64,000 nucleotides of DNA, from positions 631,585-695,584 of the forward strand of contig NZ_HF570108.1 of assembly GCF_000297395.2 (NCBI RefSeq). Direction: 5' to 3'. This document shows, one piece after another, positions 16,086 to 24,649 of the stretch; the first letter of the stretch is position 1, and the number at the start of each line of letters is the position of its first letter. This stretch comes from Micromonospora lupini str. Lupac 08 (lineage in GTDB: Bacteria > Actinomycetota > Actinomycetes > Mycobacteriales > Micromonosporaceae). The position numbers were made by a program, and so were the translations under genes. The notes under the pieces were generated by a model. The model had not been told where the DNA came from. It was given only the letters and a program-made list of their open reading frames with translations, and searched no databases.

Positions 16086-17137
16086 GGGTTGCGCTACTGG
16101 GCCCGGTCGCCTGGCGTACGCCCCCGCACCACTACGGCCCCTGGGAGCAGGTGACCGGCCTGCTCGCCGAGGGGCTGGTCAGCCGAGGCGTGGACGTGAC
16201 GCTCTTCGCGACGCTGGACTCCGTCACCTCCGCCCGGCTCGACGGCGTCATCCCGAAGGGGTACGCGGACGACCCGGCCCTGGACGGCCGGGTGTGGGAG
16301 GCGATGCACGTCTCCCACGCGTTCGCCCGCTCGGCGGAGTTCGACCTGGTGCACAGCCACCTCGACTGGCTGCCGCTGGCGTTCGCGGAGCACTGCCACG
16401 CTCCCCTGCTCACCACCGTGCACGGGTTCTCCGGTGCCGGGATCCTGCCCGCCTACGCCCGAGCCCGCTCGTCGTACGTGTCGATCTCCGACGCCGACCG
16501 GGCGCCGGAACTCGACTACGTCGCCACGGTCCACCACGGCGTCGACATCGGCGGGCTGCCGTTCACCCGCGACGCCGGGCCGGGACTGGCCGCGTTCGGC
16601 CGCATCCACCCCGACAAGGGCACCCACACCGCGATCGAGATCGCCCGTCGCGCCGGCCGACCCCTGATCATCTGCGGCATCGTGCAGGACGAGCGGTACT
16701 TCGCCGAGCAGGTGGCCCCGCACATCGACGGGGACCGGGTCGTCTTCCTCGGGTCGGTAGGCCCGCGCCGGCGCGCCGAGGTGCTGGGCGCCAGCGCCGC
16801 CCTGCTGCACCCGATCGCGTTCGACGAACCGTTCGGCCTGTCGGTGGTGGAGTCGATGGTCTGCGGCACGCCTGTCGTCGCGTACGCGCGGGGGTCCATG
16901 CCGGAAGTCGTCGACGACGGTGTCACCGGATGCCTCGTCCACACCGTCGAGCAGGCCGTCGACGCGGTGACAGTGGTCGCCGGCCTCGACCGGGCCGCCT
17001 GCCGGGGACGGGCCCTGCAACGCTTCGGCGCGGACCGGATGGTCACCGACTACCTCGCCGTCTACGAGCGCCTCGTCGGTCGCGTCGCCGCGCCCGTCGA
17101 CCGGCAGGTCGTCCCCGACCAGGCGACAGCGGTCTGA
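16082..17137 (+). CDS. Glycosyltransferase, GT4 family
   Basis: Predicted GT-B retaining glycosyltransferase, 351 aa, using a nucleotide sugar. The N-terminal Rossmann lobe shows MRVALLGPVAWRTPPHHYGP and FDLVHSHLDWLPL; the C-terminal lobe has AAFGRIHPDKGTHTAIEIAR and the diagnostic EX7E region FDEPFGLSVVESMVCGTPVV, then ARGSMPEVVDDGVTG. The GTG start overlaps the preceding small gene's stop. A 129-bp gap with a hairpin separates it from the second glycosyltransferase. With the GH130 gene downstream it may build or remodel a mannose-containing glycan. Confidence 0.92.
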   Translation: MRVALLGPVAWRTPPHHYGPWEQVTGLLAEGLVSRGVDVTLFATLDSVTSARLDGVIPKGYADDPALDGRVWEAMHVSHAFARSAEFDLVHSHLDWLPLAFAEHCHAPLLTTVHGFSGAGILPAYARARSSYVSISDADRAPELDYVATVHHGVDIGGLPFTRDAGPGLAAFGRIHPDKGTHTAIEIARRAGRPLIICGIVQDERYFAEQVAPHIDGDRVVFLGSVGPRRRAEVLGASAALLHPIAFDEPFGLSVVESMVCGTPVVAYARGSMPEVVDDGVTGCLVHTVEQAVDAVTVVAGLDRAACRGRALQRFGADRMVTDYLAVYERLVGRVAAPVDRQVVPDQATAV

Positions 17138-17172
17138 CACCCACCCGTAGCTGATCACCCCCGAACACGTTC

Positions 17173-17197
17173 CGCCGGTCACACACGCTGACCGGCG
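17173..17197 (+). terminator. Hairpin between the two glycosyltransferase genes
   Basis: CGCCGGTCA and TGACCGGCG form a perfect 9-bp stem with a 7-base loop, with no U-tract. It may attenuate rather than fully end transcription, since the next genes run in the same direction and are functionally related. Confidence 0.45.
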
Positions 17198-17266
17198 TAC
17201 GCCGTCACCGCGTGAGGCGTGCCCCCGTACCACGGTGGCGGCCGACAACCGGAAGGCCCGACGTTC

Positions 17267-18403
17267 ATGCCCAGCTACGGATTTCTCAGCACCCACCCGC
17301 CGACGCGGTGTGGACTGGCCACCTTCAACTCCGCCCTCGCCGCCCAGCTCACCGCCGACGGCACGCGCGGTGGAATCGTGCGGGTCACCGACCACGGCGA
17401 CGACCAGCGGCCCTCCCCCGGGGTGGTGCACACCTGGTCGGCGCGGACGCCGGCCGGGTGGCGGGACGCCGCCGCCGCCCTGAACACCTTCGACGTGGCA
17501 ATCGTCCAGCACGAGTACGGCATCTACCCGGGCGCCGACGGCGAGGACGTCCTGCCGTTGCTGCGCCGGCTCACCGTGCCGAGCATCGTGGTCCTGCACA
17601 CCGTGCTGCGCGAGCCCTCCGCCCGGCAGAAGTCCCTGCTGGAGCGGATCGTCGCCGCCGCCGGGGCGGTCGTCACGATGACCGACACCGCCCGGGACCG
17701 ACTGCTCATCGGCTACGACGTGCCGGTGGAGAAGGTGACTGTCATCCCGCACGGCGCCGCCGAGCTCGCCGGTGTGCCGGTCGACAGGCGTACCCGCCCG
17801 CACCTGCTCACCTGGGGACTGATCGGCCCCGGGAAGGGCATCGAGTGGTCGCTGCGCGCCCTCGCCCGGTTGCAGGACCTCGAACCGACGCCCACCTACA
17901 CCGTCGCGGGACGGACCCACCCGAAGGTGGTCGAGCACCACGGCGAGACGTACCGGTCGGGTCTGCACCGGCTCGGCGCCCAGCTCGGGATCGCGCACGC
18001 CGTGGACTACCAGGACGTCTACCACGACCAGGATGCCCTGGGCCGCCTGATCCGCTCGGCCGACGTGGTCGTGCTGCCGTACGACTCCCATGAACAGGTC
18101 ACCTCAGGCGTGCTCATCGAGGCGGTGGCCGCCGGAGTGCCAGTCGTGGCCACGGCGTTCCCACACGCCGTCGAGCTGCTCACCGGCGGGCCCGGTCTGG
18201 TCGTACCCCATCAGAACCCGGCGGCGCTGGCCCTGGCGGTCCGGCGGATCCTGACCGAGCCGGGCCTCGCGACCCGGCTGGCCGGCCGGGTCCGGCCGCT
18301 GGCCGCGGATCTGCGCTGGCCGGCGGTGGCGGCCCGCTACGGCATGCTCGCCGAGCGGCTCACCGACGTACGCCCGGCCGTGGTCAGTGTGGTGTCGGCG
18401 TGA
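17267..18403 (+). CDS. Glycosyltransferase, GT4-like, second
   Basis: Predicted GT-B glycosyltransferase, 378 aa. The N-terminus YGFLSTHPPTRCGLATFNSA is typical of a GT4-like group found next to GH130 genes. Further features are IVQHEYGIYPG, VLHTVLREPSARQK, the lobe-two motif LIGPGKGIEWSLRAL and the C-terminal VLPYDSHEQVTSGVLIEAVA. I start it at ATG 17267 because the family N-terminus begins there. Its TGA overlaps the GTG of the next gene. Acceptor and donor cannot be told from sequence. Confidence 0.9.
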   Translation: MPSYGFLSTHPPTRCGLATFNSALAAQLTADGTRGGIVRVTDHGDDQRPSPGVVHTWSARTPAGWRDAAAALNTFDVAIVQHEYGIYPGADGEDVLPLLRRLTVPSIVVLHTVLREPSARQKSLLERIVAAAGAVVTMTDTARDRLLIGYDVPVEKVTVIPHGAAELAGVPVDRRTRPHLLTWGLIGPGKGIEWSLRALARLQDLEPTPTYTVAGRTHPKVVEHHGETYRSGLHRLGAQLGIAHAVDYQDVYHDQDALGRLIRSADVVVLPYDSHEQVTSGVLIEAVAAGVPVVATAFPHAVELLTGGPGLVVPHQNPAALALAVRRILTEPGLATRLAGRVRPLAADLRWPAVAARYGMLAERLTDVRPAVVSVVSA

Positions 18404-19452
18404 CCGCGACCGTCGGCCGCTCCCGGACGACCTCCAGCAGGCGGTGGGCGACAGCACCCGCGCCGAGTTTCGCGCACCTGGCCCGGCTGAGCGACGACAC
18501 AGGCCTGTTCGAGCACGCCCGCCACGCCATCGTCCGGCGCGAGCACGGCTACTGCACCGACGACGTGGCCCGTGGCCTGGTCGTTCTCTGCCGCGAGCCC
18601 GAGCCGACCGCAGAACTCCTGCGGCTCGCGGAGCGCTACCTCGCGTTCCTGACCCACGCGCAGGACGCCGCCGGCGCCTTCCACAACCGGCTCGGGCACG
18701 ACCGGCGCTGGACCGACGAGCCGGGCCTCGGCGACTGGTGGGGTCGAGCGCTGTGGGGGCTGGGCACGGCCGTCGCCCGCAGTCCCGCCGCCTGGGTACG
18801 GGAGGAGGGGCTTGTCGCCTTCAGTCGCGGGGCGACGCGACGATCCCCCGCACCGCACGCGATGGCCTTCGCCGGGCTCGGCGCGGCCGAGGTGCTGCGT
18901 CGCCATCCGGGCCACGTGGCCGCGGCGGCGTTACTTGCGGACGCGGCCAGCGCCGTCGGCGCACCGGACACCGACGCGCGGTGGCCGTGGCCGCAACAAC
19001 GGTTGACCTACGCCAACGCGGCCCTCGCCGAGGTCGTCATCGTCGCCAGCCAGCTACGCCACGGTGGTCCGCCCCTCGACGAGGGTCTGCGGATGCTGGC
19101 CTGGTTGCGGGACGTTCAACTGCGCGACGGACGGCTGTCAGTCGTACCCGCCGCCGGGTGGCGACGCGGCGCCGTGCGCTTCCACCACGACCAGCAGCCG
19201 ATCGAGGTCGCGGCCCTGGCGGACGCCTGCGCCACGGCCGCCACGGTCAGCGGCGACCCGGCCTGGGACGACGGGGTGCGGCAGGCGATCGGCTGGTTCC
19301 TCGGTGACAACGACCTCGGCACGCCGATGTGGGATCCGGGCACCGGCGGCGGTTACGACGGGCTGACCGCGCACGGCCCCAACCTCAACCAGGGCGCCGA
19401 ATCCACCCTCGCGCTCATCGCCACGCTCCAGCACGCCCGGCGGTGGTCGTGA
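18400..19452 (+). CDS. Alpha/alpha-toroid protein of the GT4-GH130 locus
   Basis: I cannot assign a reaction. It is 350 aa, soluble, helical, with repeated hairpin-like segments (HARHAIVRREHGYCTDDVAR, YLAFLTHAQDAAGAFHNRLG, WWGRALWGLGTAVA, MLAWLRDVQLRDGRLSVVP), resembling six-hairpin glycosidase or glycan-epimerase toroids. The conserved HGYCTDDVAR and a late HHDQQPIEVAALADAC are possible active-site regions. Databases often label such proteins glycosyltransferase, but no GT fold is visible. GTG start and TGA stop overlap both neighbours, so it is coupled to the glycosyltransferase and the GH130 gene and probably acts on the same glycan. Confidence 0.75.
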   Translation: MTATVGRSRTTSSRRWATAPAPSFAHLARLSDDTGLFEHARHAIVRREHGYCTDDVARGLVVLCREPEPTAELLRLAERYLAFLTHAQDAAGAFHNRLGHDRRWTDEPGLGDWWGRALWGLGTAVARSPAAWVREEGLVAFSRGATRRSPAPHAMAFAGLGAAEVLRRHPGHVAAAALLADAASAVGAPDTDARWPWPQQRLTYANAALAEVVIVASQLRHGGPPLDEGLRMLAWLRDVQLRDGRLSVVPAAGWRRGAVRFHHDQQPIEVAALADACATAATVSGDPAWDDGVRQAIGWFLGDNDLGTPMWDPGTGGGYDGLTAHGPNLNQGAESTLALIATLQHARRWS

Positions 19453-20924
19453 CCGACGTCCTGGCCGTCCGCCAGGACGTCACCCTCACCCCCGACCCCC
19501 GCCGGGTCGTCGTCAAGCTCTTCGTCCCGGGCGAGGACGCGGCGGTGGTACGCACCCGCGCGCGGGCGCTGATCGAGCGTGTCGCGGGCCTCGACGACGA
19601 GGAGACCGACCGGCTGCTGCGGGACACGCTCGACCGCTTCGGCACCCGGCACCGCGACCTCGCCGCGACGTTCCAGCACCACTACGACCTCGTGCGGCAC
19701 CGCGCCGCCCGGGCCCCGGACCTCTCGCCCGCCAGTCGGCTCCTGGTCGGCGCCTACTTCAGCCACGAGTACGCGGTCGAGGCCGCCGCCCTGTGCAACC
19801 CGTCGATGGTCGCCCACCCGGACCAGAGCCGGTTGAGCGCCGGGCAGTTGCGCGTCGCGGTCAGCCTCCGCCAGATCGGCGAGGGTCACCTGTCGTCCAT
19901 CGGGTTCGCCAGCGCGGTTCTCGGGCCGGGGCACCAGCTCACCGTCACCGACCGGTCCGGCCCCCTGGTCGTCGGACAGCGGACGGGAGTGCGGCACCGC
20001 CGGGATCTGCTCGTGGCCGGTCTGGCCGAGAAGGACTGCGACAACGAGGTCACGGCCACGGTGCTGGACGCGCTGCCCGACAGGTACGACGAGGCGGCCT
20101 TCGAGCGGGTGCTCGGTGGTCTGCCGCCGGATCTGCTCTCCCGCAGCACCGGGCTGGACACGCTGGAGCACCTGCGCCGTACCAATGCCGGCAGCTACGC
20201 CACCGCCTTTCCCGCGGAGACGGTCCTGCACGAACGCGTGCTCTGGCCGGCCACCCCGGCGGAGAGCAACGGCATGGAGGACGCCCGGTTCGTCCTCTTC
20301 ACCGACGGGTCGGATCCGGTGTACCGGGCCACCTACACGGCCTACGACGGCCGCAGCATCGCCACCCGGGCACTTGTCAGCCCCGATCTGCGCCACTTCG
20401 AGATGACCCCGATGCGCGGGCCGGGAGTCCGCAACAAGGGGGTCGCGCTGTTTCCGCGTACCGTCGGCGGCCGGCATCTGGCGCTCTGCCGCGCCGACGG
20501 CGAGACCATCGGTCTGACCGAGCTGAACGCGGACAACCGCTGGCAGCCACCGGTTCCGCTGCACGCTCCCCGGGACAGCTGGGAGCTGATCCAGGTCGGC
20601 AACTGCGGATCTCCCATCGAGACCGAGGCGGGCTGGCTCGTGCTCACCCACGGCGTCGGCCCGATGCGTCGGTACGCGATCGGTGCGCTGCTGCTCGACC
20701 TGCGTCGACCGGATCGGGTGGTCGCGCGCCTCCCCGGCGTGCTCCTGGCCCCCGAGCGGTCCGACCGGGACGGCTACGTGCCGAACGTCGTCTACTCCTG
20801 CGGCGGGCTCGTCCACGACGGTGAGCTGTGGATGCCGTACGGCGCCAGCGACGCCCGGGTCGGCTTCGCCACCGTGCCGATGGCCGCGCTGCTCGCCGCG
20901 ATGGTGGACGACCGGCGAGACTGA
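19449..20924 (+). CDS. GH130-family glycoside phosphorylase
   Basis: Five-bladed propeller enzyme of family GH130, 491 aa. Members phosphorolyse beta-mannosides, often beta-1,2- or beta-1,4-linked, to mannose 1-phosphate. Features seen are ESNGMEDARFVLFTDGSDPV (the GMEDARF motif holds the catalytic Asp), YRATYTAYDGRSIATRALVS, RNKGVALFPRTVGGRHLALC and the C-terminal VVYSCGGLVHDGELWMPYGA. The ~150-residue N-terminal helical extension is typical of a GH130 subgroup found with GT4 genes. GTG overlaps the upstream stop. With mannose 1-phosphate as product or donor, the operon could degrade or make a mannan-like storage or surface glycan. Confidence 0.88.
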   Translation: MTDVLAVRQDVTLTPDPRRVVVKLFVPGEDAAVVRTRARALIERVAGLDDEETDRLLRDTLDRFGTRHRDLAATFQHHYDLVRHRAARAPDLSPASRLLVGAYFSHEYAVEAAALCNPSMVAHPDQSRLSAGQLRVAVSLRQIGEGHLSSIGFASAVLGPGHQLTVTDRSGPLVVGQRTGVRHRRDLLVAGLAEKDCDNEVTATVLDALPDRYDEAAFERVLGGLPPDLLSRSTGLDTLEHLRRTNAGSYATAFPAETVLHERVLWPATPAESNGMEDARFVLFTDGSDPVYRATYTAYDGRSIATRALVSPDLRHFEMTPMRGPGVRNKGVALFPRTVGGRHLALCRADGETIGLTELNADNRWQPPVPLHAPRDSWELIQVGNCGSPIETEAGWLVLTHGVGPMRRYAIGALLLDLRRPDRVVARLPGVLLAPERSDRDGYVPNVVYSCGGLVHDGELWMPYGASDARVGFATVPMAALLAAMVDDRRD

Positions 20925-20933
20925 GCACCGACG

Positions 20934-20960
20934 GGCCGACGGCCGAGGCGGCGGTCGGCC
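20934..20960 (+). terminator. Hairpin terminator of the glycan operon
   Basis: GGCCGAC and GTCGGCC pair across a GC-rich loop and are followed by TTT, ten bases after the GH130 stop. It sits between this gene and the convergent sigma-factor gene and may serve both. Confidence 0.6.
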
Positions 20961-21001
20961 TTTGCACCGGCCGGGCTGCGGGGCCGCGGCGGTCGGGTGG
21001 A

Positions 21002-21805
21002 TCAGGCGAAGTCCGCGGAGAGGTGTCCGCGCAGCGTGGCCAGCGCCCGGGTGATCAGCCGGGAGACGTGCATCTGGGAGACGCCGATCTGCTCGGCGAT
21101 CTGGGCCTGGGTCAGGTTGCCGTGGAACCGCAGACTGAGGATCCGTCGTTCGCGCTCCGGCAGCGTGGCGAGCGCCGGGCCGAGGGCGACGCGGAGGTCG
21201 ACGAGGTCGAACTCGTGGTCGTGCTCTCCGAGGGTGTCGCCCAGCTCCATGCCACCGTCGATGCCCATCGGGGTGGACAGCGAGGTCGCCCGGTACGCGC
21301 GGGCCCCCTCCAGCCCCTCCAGCACGGTCTCCTCGGAGACGTCGAGGTAGGCCGCGATGTCGGCCACCGTGGGCGAGCGGCCCAGGGTGTGCGTCAGTGT
21401 GCTGTTGGCGGCGGTGATCGAGAGCCGGAGTTCCTGGAGGCGGCGCGGCACCCGCACCGCCCAGGTGCGGTCCCGGAAGTACCGCTTGATCTCGCCGACG
21501 ATGGTCGGGATGGCGTACCCGCTGAAGTCGACACCCCGCGTGGCGTCGAAGTGGTCGACGGCCTTGATGAGGCCGACCATGGCGGTCTGCGTCAGATCCT
21601 CGTCGGGGGCGCCGCGCCCCGAGTAGCGGCGGGCAAGGTGGCGGGCGAGCGGCAACCACGCCTCGATGGCGCGCTCGCGCAGTGCCGGTCGGCGCGGGTC
21701 GTCGGCGGGGGTGGTGGCCAGCTCGACTATCAGTTCGTCGGTGGTGGCGGTGGTGCTCCGTCGGCCGAAGGCGGTGCCGGTGGTGGTTTCGACAGTCGTG
21801 ACCAT
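21002..21805 (-). CDS. RNA polymerase sigma factor, SigB/SigF/SigG type
   Basis: Group 3 alternative sigma factor, 267 aa. Region 2 is clear (EAWLPLARHLARRYSGRG, DLTQTAMVGLIKAVDHFD, FSGYAIPTIVGEIKRYFRD, WAVRVPRRLQEL). Region 3 follows (LGRSPTVADIAAYLDVSEE), then region 4 (LPERERRILSLRFHGNLTQA and VSQMHVSRLITRAL). These factors run stress or differentiation programmes and are usually held by an anti-sigma/anti-anti-sigma partner switch. I start at ATG 21805, eight bases after GGAGAGG; an ATG seven codons earlier is possible. No anti-sigma gene adjoins it, but a SpoIIE-type phosphatase lies 1.6 kb away and could belong to the same switch. Confidence 0.93.
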   Translation of the reverse strand: MVTTVETTTGTAFGRRSTTATTDELIVELATTPADDPRRPALRERAIEAWLPLARHLARRYSGRGAPDEDLTQTAMVGLIKAVDHFDATRGVDFSGYAIPTIVGEIKRYFRDRTWAVRVPRRLQELRLSITAANSTLTHTLGRSPTVADIAAYLDVSEETVLEGLEGARAYRATSLSTPMGIDGGMELGDTLGEHDHEFDLVDLRVALGPALATLPERERRILSLRFHGNLTQAQIAEQIGVSQMHVSRLITRALATLRGHLSADFA

Positions 21806-21932
21806 GGGCTGGTCCTCTCCGCGCATGCCCGTCGACCAGGGCGACCGGAGGAATCCGATGCGCTGTCGGCAGGACCACAACCACGGGCCTTGCCGCCGCG
21901 TCATGTCGTTCAGGTGTTGGCGTGCACGTTAC

Positions 21933-21967
21933 CCGAAAGTGTGAAGTATTACTAGCCGAAAGTATGA
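21933..21967. promoter_or_regulatory. Direct repeat upstream of the sigma-factor gene
   Basis: CCGAAAGTGTGA and CCGAAAGTATGA are spaced 23 bp start to start, in an unusually AT-rich stretch about 130 bp upstream of the sigma-factor start. On the minus strand they read TCACACTTTCGG and TCATACTTTCGG, and one is followed by GGTAA, reminiscent of a -10 GGGTA element. Confidence 0.4.
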
Positions 21968-22009
21968 GATTGGGCAGCTCGGTGCGCTGCGCGGTGGGTT
22001 TGGGAGTGC

Positions 22010-22037
22010 CCCGGCGGCCGGTCACCCGGCCGCCGGG
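22010..22037 (-). terminator. Hairpin terminator of the ice-binding-like gene
   Basis: A perfect 12-bp G/C stem (CCCGGCGGCCGG with CCGGCCGCCGGG) with a TCAC loop starts nine bases past the stop of the minus-strand gene. No U-tract. Confidence 0.7.
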
Positions 22038-22045
22038 ACGCTTCG

Positions 22046-23101
22046 TCAGGACTCGAGCTGTCGACGTCGGCGCACAAGCAGCAGCAGGGCTGCGCCGCTG
22101 GCGACGGCGATGCTGCCGACCGCGCTCAGGGCGGGCAGCAGGCCGCCGCCACCCCTACCGCCGGTGACGGGCAGCTCGGTGCGGGTGGGGGCCACCGTGG
22201 GCTGCCCGGTCGGCGTCCCGGTGGGCTGGCCCGTCGGTGTCCCGGTGGGCTGGCCCGTCGGTGTCCCGGTGGGCTGCCCGGTCGGGGTGCCCGTCGGGGT
22301 TCCGGTCGGAGTGCTGGTGGGCGTGCCCGTCGGCGTACCGGTCGGCGTCGACGTGGGGGTTCCCGTCGGCTGGAGGCAGGCGGGCGCGTTGATGGTGTTG
22401 GTGTCGAGAGTGACCTCGCCGGTCCGTGCGAGGGCGCGGCCCTGGAGGGTGGCGCCGGTGTTCATGGCGATCGAGGTCTGGGCCAGGATGTTGCCCATGA
22501 AGCGGCTGCCGGTGCCAATCGTGGCCGAGCTGCCCACCTGCCAGTAGACGTTGCAGGGTGAGGCGCCGTTGATGAACACCACGCTGCTGCCGGAGGCGGT
22601 GACGAGGGTGGATGCGATCTGGAAGATGAACACCGCCGCCGGATCGTTCTGGCTGTCGAGCGTCAGCGTCCCGGTCAGCTGTGCGGCGCCGATCCGGTAG
22701 ACCCCCGGAGTCAGCGTGGTGCCGCCCAGTTCGGCGGGCAGGTTGGTGAACGGCGTCCGACCGGCGGCGTCGTTGTACGCGGTGGTCAGGTCGTTCTTGG
22801 CCTGCAGCGCCACGGCGTCGGCCAGGTGGATCTCCCCGGCGACGACGCCTGGTGGGAAGCCGGTTGCGGCGCTGCCCGGGCTGACGCCCAGGCTCTGCGC
22901 CAGGAAGCTCGGCCCCGTGTTGGTGACCCTCTCGCCGGCCAGCACGGAGAAGTTCGCGGCCGTCCCGAGGTTTACCGGCGCCTCGGCTGCGCTCGCGCCG
23001 GTGCCGCTGAAGACGAGTACGGCGACGGCCGCGCCAGCGGCGGCGACGGCCGTCAACGCGGACATGACCGCGCGAGGTCGGCGCAATAATGTGCTTGTCA
23101 C
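22046..23101 (-). CDS. Ice-binding-like (DUF3494) surface protein with LPXTG anchor
   Basis: Secreted, wall-anchored protein, 351 aa. A signal peptide (~1-39, cleavage after GASA) leads into a DUF3494 beta-solenoid domain (~44-245: VNLGTAANFSVLAGERVTNT, GVYRIGAAQLTGTLTLDS, VFIFQIASTLVTASGSSVVF, VYWQVGSSATIGTGSRFMGN, AMNTGATLQGRALAR). A Pro-Thr-Gly repeat spacer, the sortase motif LPVTG at ~310-314, a hydrophobic segment and RRRR complete a cell-wall sorting signal. DUF3494 includes ice-binding proteins of polar microbes, but many soil actinobacteria carry it as an adhesin-like module. GTG start chosen with AAAGGG upstream. Isolated gene. Confidence 0.9.
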   Translation of the reverse strand: MTSTLLRRPRAVMSALTAVAAAGAAVAVLVFSGTGASAAEAPVNLGTAANFSVLAGERVTNTGPSFLAQSLGVSPGSAATGFPPGVVAGEIHLADAVALQAKNDLTTAYNDAAGRTPFTNLPAELGGTTLTPGVYRIGAAQLTGTLTLDSQNDPAAVFIFQIASTLVTASGSSVVFINGASPCNVYWQVGSSATIGTGSRFMGNILAQTSIAMNTGATLQGRALARTGEVTLDTNTINAPACLQPTGTPTSTPTGTPTGTPTSTPTGTPTGTPTGQPTGTPTGQPTGTPTGQPTGTPTGQPTVAPTRTELPVTGGRGGGGLLPALSAVGSIAVASGAALLLLVRRRRQLES

Positions 23102-23373
23102 GATGTGCCCTTTCACGAATGCGTCGCACCGGACACCGGTCGGGTCGGCAGTGGGGCGGCCGGACCAGACCGCAGATGGACGTAATCGGACTTTTGCATA
23201 ACAATGCCGCAAAGTTTCTATAACGCCCAAGATCCCTTCAAATAGCCCACCTTTACCGTTCGGCGGCGGCTCAGCCTGAGCGACGGCAGGGAGTCCCTCG
23301 TCTCGCCGGGCCTCCGCGTATTGGTCAGTTGGCCGCCGGGCTTCTACGGTGGTCAGGACACGGGAGGTGGAGC

Positions 23374-24588
23374 TTGGTCGACGCCGGCGACGCGGTGCGT
23401 TGGTTGCAGCTCAACGCACCCCGGGGCGGGCCGGACGAATTGGCGCTCCTGGTCAGCCGGGCCGCGGGGGCAGTCGGTGCCACCGAGATCGTGATCTATC
23501 TGGCCGACTACAACCAGTCCTGTCTCGTGCCCCTGCTGGGCGCCGGTCTCGACCGGGACGAGCTGACGATCGAGACGACCCTGGCCGGTCGGGCGTTCAC
23601 CACCCTCGATGTGCAGCGTGCCGCCGACAACCCGGACCGGCTCTGGGTGCCCCTGCTGCTCGGCTGCGAGCGGCTGGGCGTGCTGGAGGTCGTGTCGCCG
23701 GCCGCCGCCGACACGGCGTTGGACGGGCCGGCCTGGGAATTGGCGGTCAACGTCGCCCAGGTCCTGGTGAACCGCAGGCTCTACGGCGATGTCGTCGAGC
23801 GGATGCGGCGGCGGCTGCCGATGCAGGTCGCCGCCGAGATCGTGTGGGGGCTGTTGCCGCCGCTGACCTTTGCGACCGACGATCTGGTGATCACCGCGAT
23901 CCTCGAACCGTGCTACGACGTCGGCGGCGACATCTTCGACTACGCGCTGAACGGCGACGTGCTCAGTCTCGGGCTCTTCGACACCTGCGGGCACGGCATC
24001 AAGGCGAGCACCCTGGCCTCCCTGGTGGTCAGCGCGTACCGCAACGCCCGCCGGTCCGGCCTCGACCTCGTCGACACGGCCATCAGCATCGACAGGTGGG
24101 TGCGCTCGGAGCACCCGAGCTACTTCGCGACCGCGCTGCTCGCCGAGCTGGACCGGCGCACCGGTCGGCTCCGGATCATCAACGCGGGGCACCCCGGCGC
24201 CATGCTGCTGCGCGACGGCAAGGCCATCCGGGAGCTGCCGGGGCCGACCGCGCTGCCGCTCGGCCTGGGCCACCTGTCAAAGGCGCGACCCCAGGTGCAC
24301 GAGGAGGAGCTGCACCCCGGCGACCGCATCCTCGCCTACACCGACGGCATCACCGATGCGAAGAGCATCGACGGGGACCGGTTCGGGGTGGACCGGCTCG
24401 TCGACTTCGTCAACCGTGCCCTCAACGACGGGCTGCCCAGCCCGGAGACGATGCGCCGCCTGGTGCGTGCCGTCCTCGCGTACCAGGACGAGCAGCTCGA
24501 CGACGACGCCACGGCCCTGTTCCTGGAGTGGCAGCCCCCGCACCTGCCGTTGGGCCACCTGCGGCACGTCACCGCGCCCCAGCCCTGA
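23374..24588 (+). CDS. SpoIIE-type PP2C serine phosphatase with N-terminal GAF-like domain
   Basis: Predicted Mn-dependent phosphatase acting on phosphorylated anti-anti-sigma proteins, 404 aa. Residues ~20-140 resemble a GAF sensor domain. The PP2C/SpoIIE domain (~165-395) shows ILEPCYDVGGDIFDYALNGD with metal-binding Asp, LFDTCGHGIKASTLASLVVS, ATALLAELDRRTGRLRIINAG, YTDGITDAKS and LDDDATALFLEW. I chose TTG at 23374 because GGAGGTGG lies at ideal distance; other starts give either an unsupported extension or loss of the N-terminal helix. With the alternative sigma factor nearby it may be the stress input of a partner-switching pathway; the target is inferred, not shown. Confidence 0.88.
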   Translation: MVDAGDAVRWLQLNAPRGGPDELALLVSRAAGAVGATEIVIYLADYNQSCLVPLLGAGLDRDELTIETTLAGRAFTTLDVQRAADNPDRLWVPLLLGCERLGVLEVVSPAAADTALDGPAWELAVNVAQVLVNRRLYGDVVERMRRRLPMQVAAEIVWGLLPPLTFATDDLVITAILEPCYDVGGDIFDYALNGDVLSLGLFDTCGHGIKASTLASLVVSAYRNARRSGLDLVDTAISIDRWVRSEHPSYFATALLAELDRRTGRLRIINAGHPGAMLLRDGKAIRELPGPTALPLGLGHLSKARPQVHEEELHPGDRILAYTDGITDAKSIDGDRFGVDRLVDFVNRALNDGLPSPETMRRLVRAVLAYQDEQLDDDATALFLEWQPPHLPLGHLRHVTAPQP

Positions 24589-24604
24589 CCGTCGAGTGGG
24601 ATTT

Positions 24605-24619
24605 TGCACTCCCAGTGCA
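24605..24619. promoter_or_regulatory. Palindromic operator candidate TGCACT-CCC-AGTGCA
   Basis: Perfect 6-bp inverted repeat with a 3-bp centre, ending one base before the -35 hexamer of the DUF2855 gene. The symmetry is typical of TetR or MarR sites. No matching regulator gene is adjacent. Confidence 0.5.
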
Positions 24620-24620
24620 C

Positions 24621-24649
24621 TTGTCTCTCAATTCGAGGCTGTCTAGCGT
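24621..24649 (+). promoter_or_regulatory. Leaderless promoter of the DUF2855 gene
   Basis: TTGTCT and TAGCGT are separated by exactly 17 bp, and the -10 box ends six bases before the ATG with no Shine-Dalgarno between. Transcription should start at or next to the ATG. Confidence 0.6.

Noticed and set aside
19353..22025. 890-codon minus-strand frame
   Set aside because: Opposite the GH130 gene and out of frame with the sigma factor, both strongly supported.
22110..22547. Val-Gly-Pro repeat frame on the plus strand
   Set aside because: Antisense shadow of the Pro-Thr-Gly stalk of the ice-binding-like protein.
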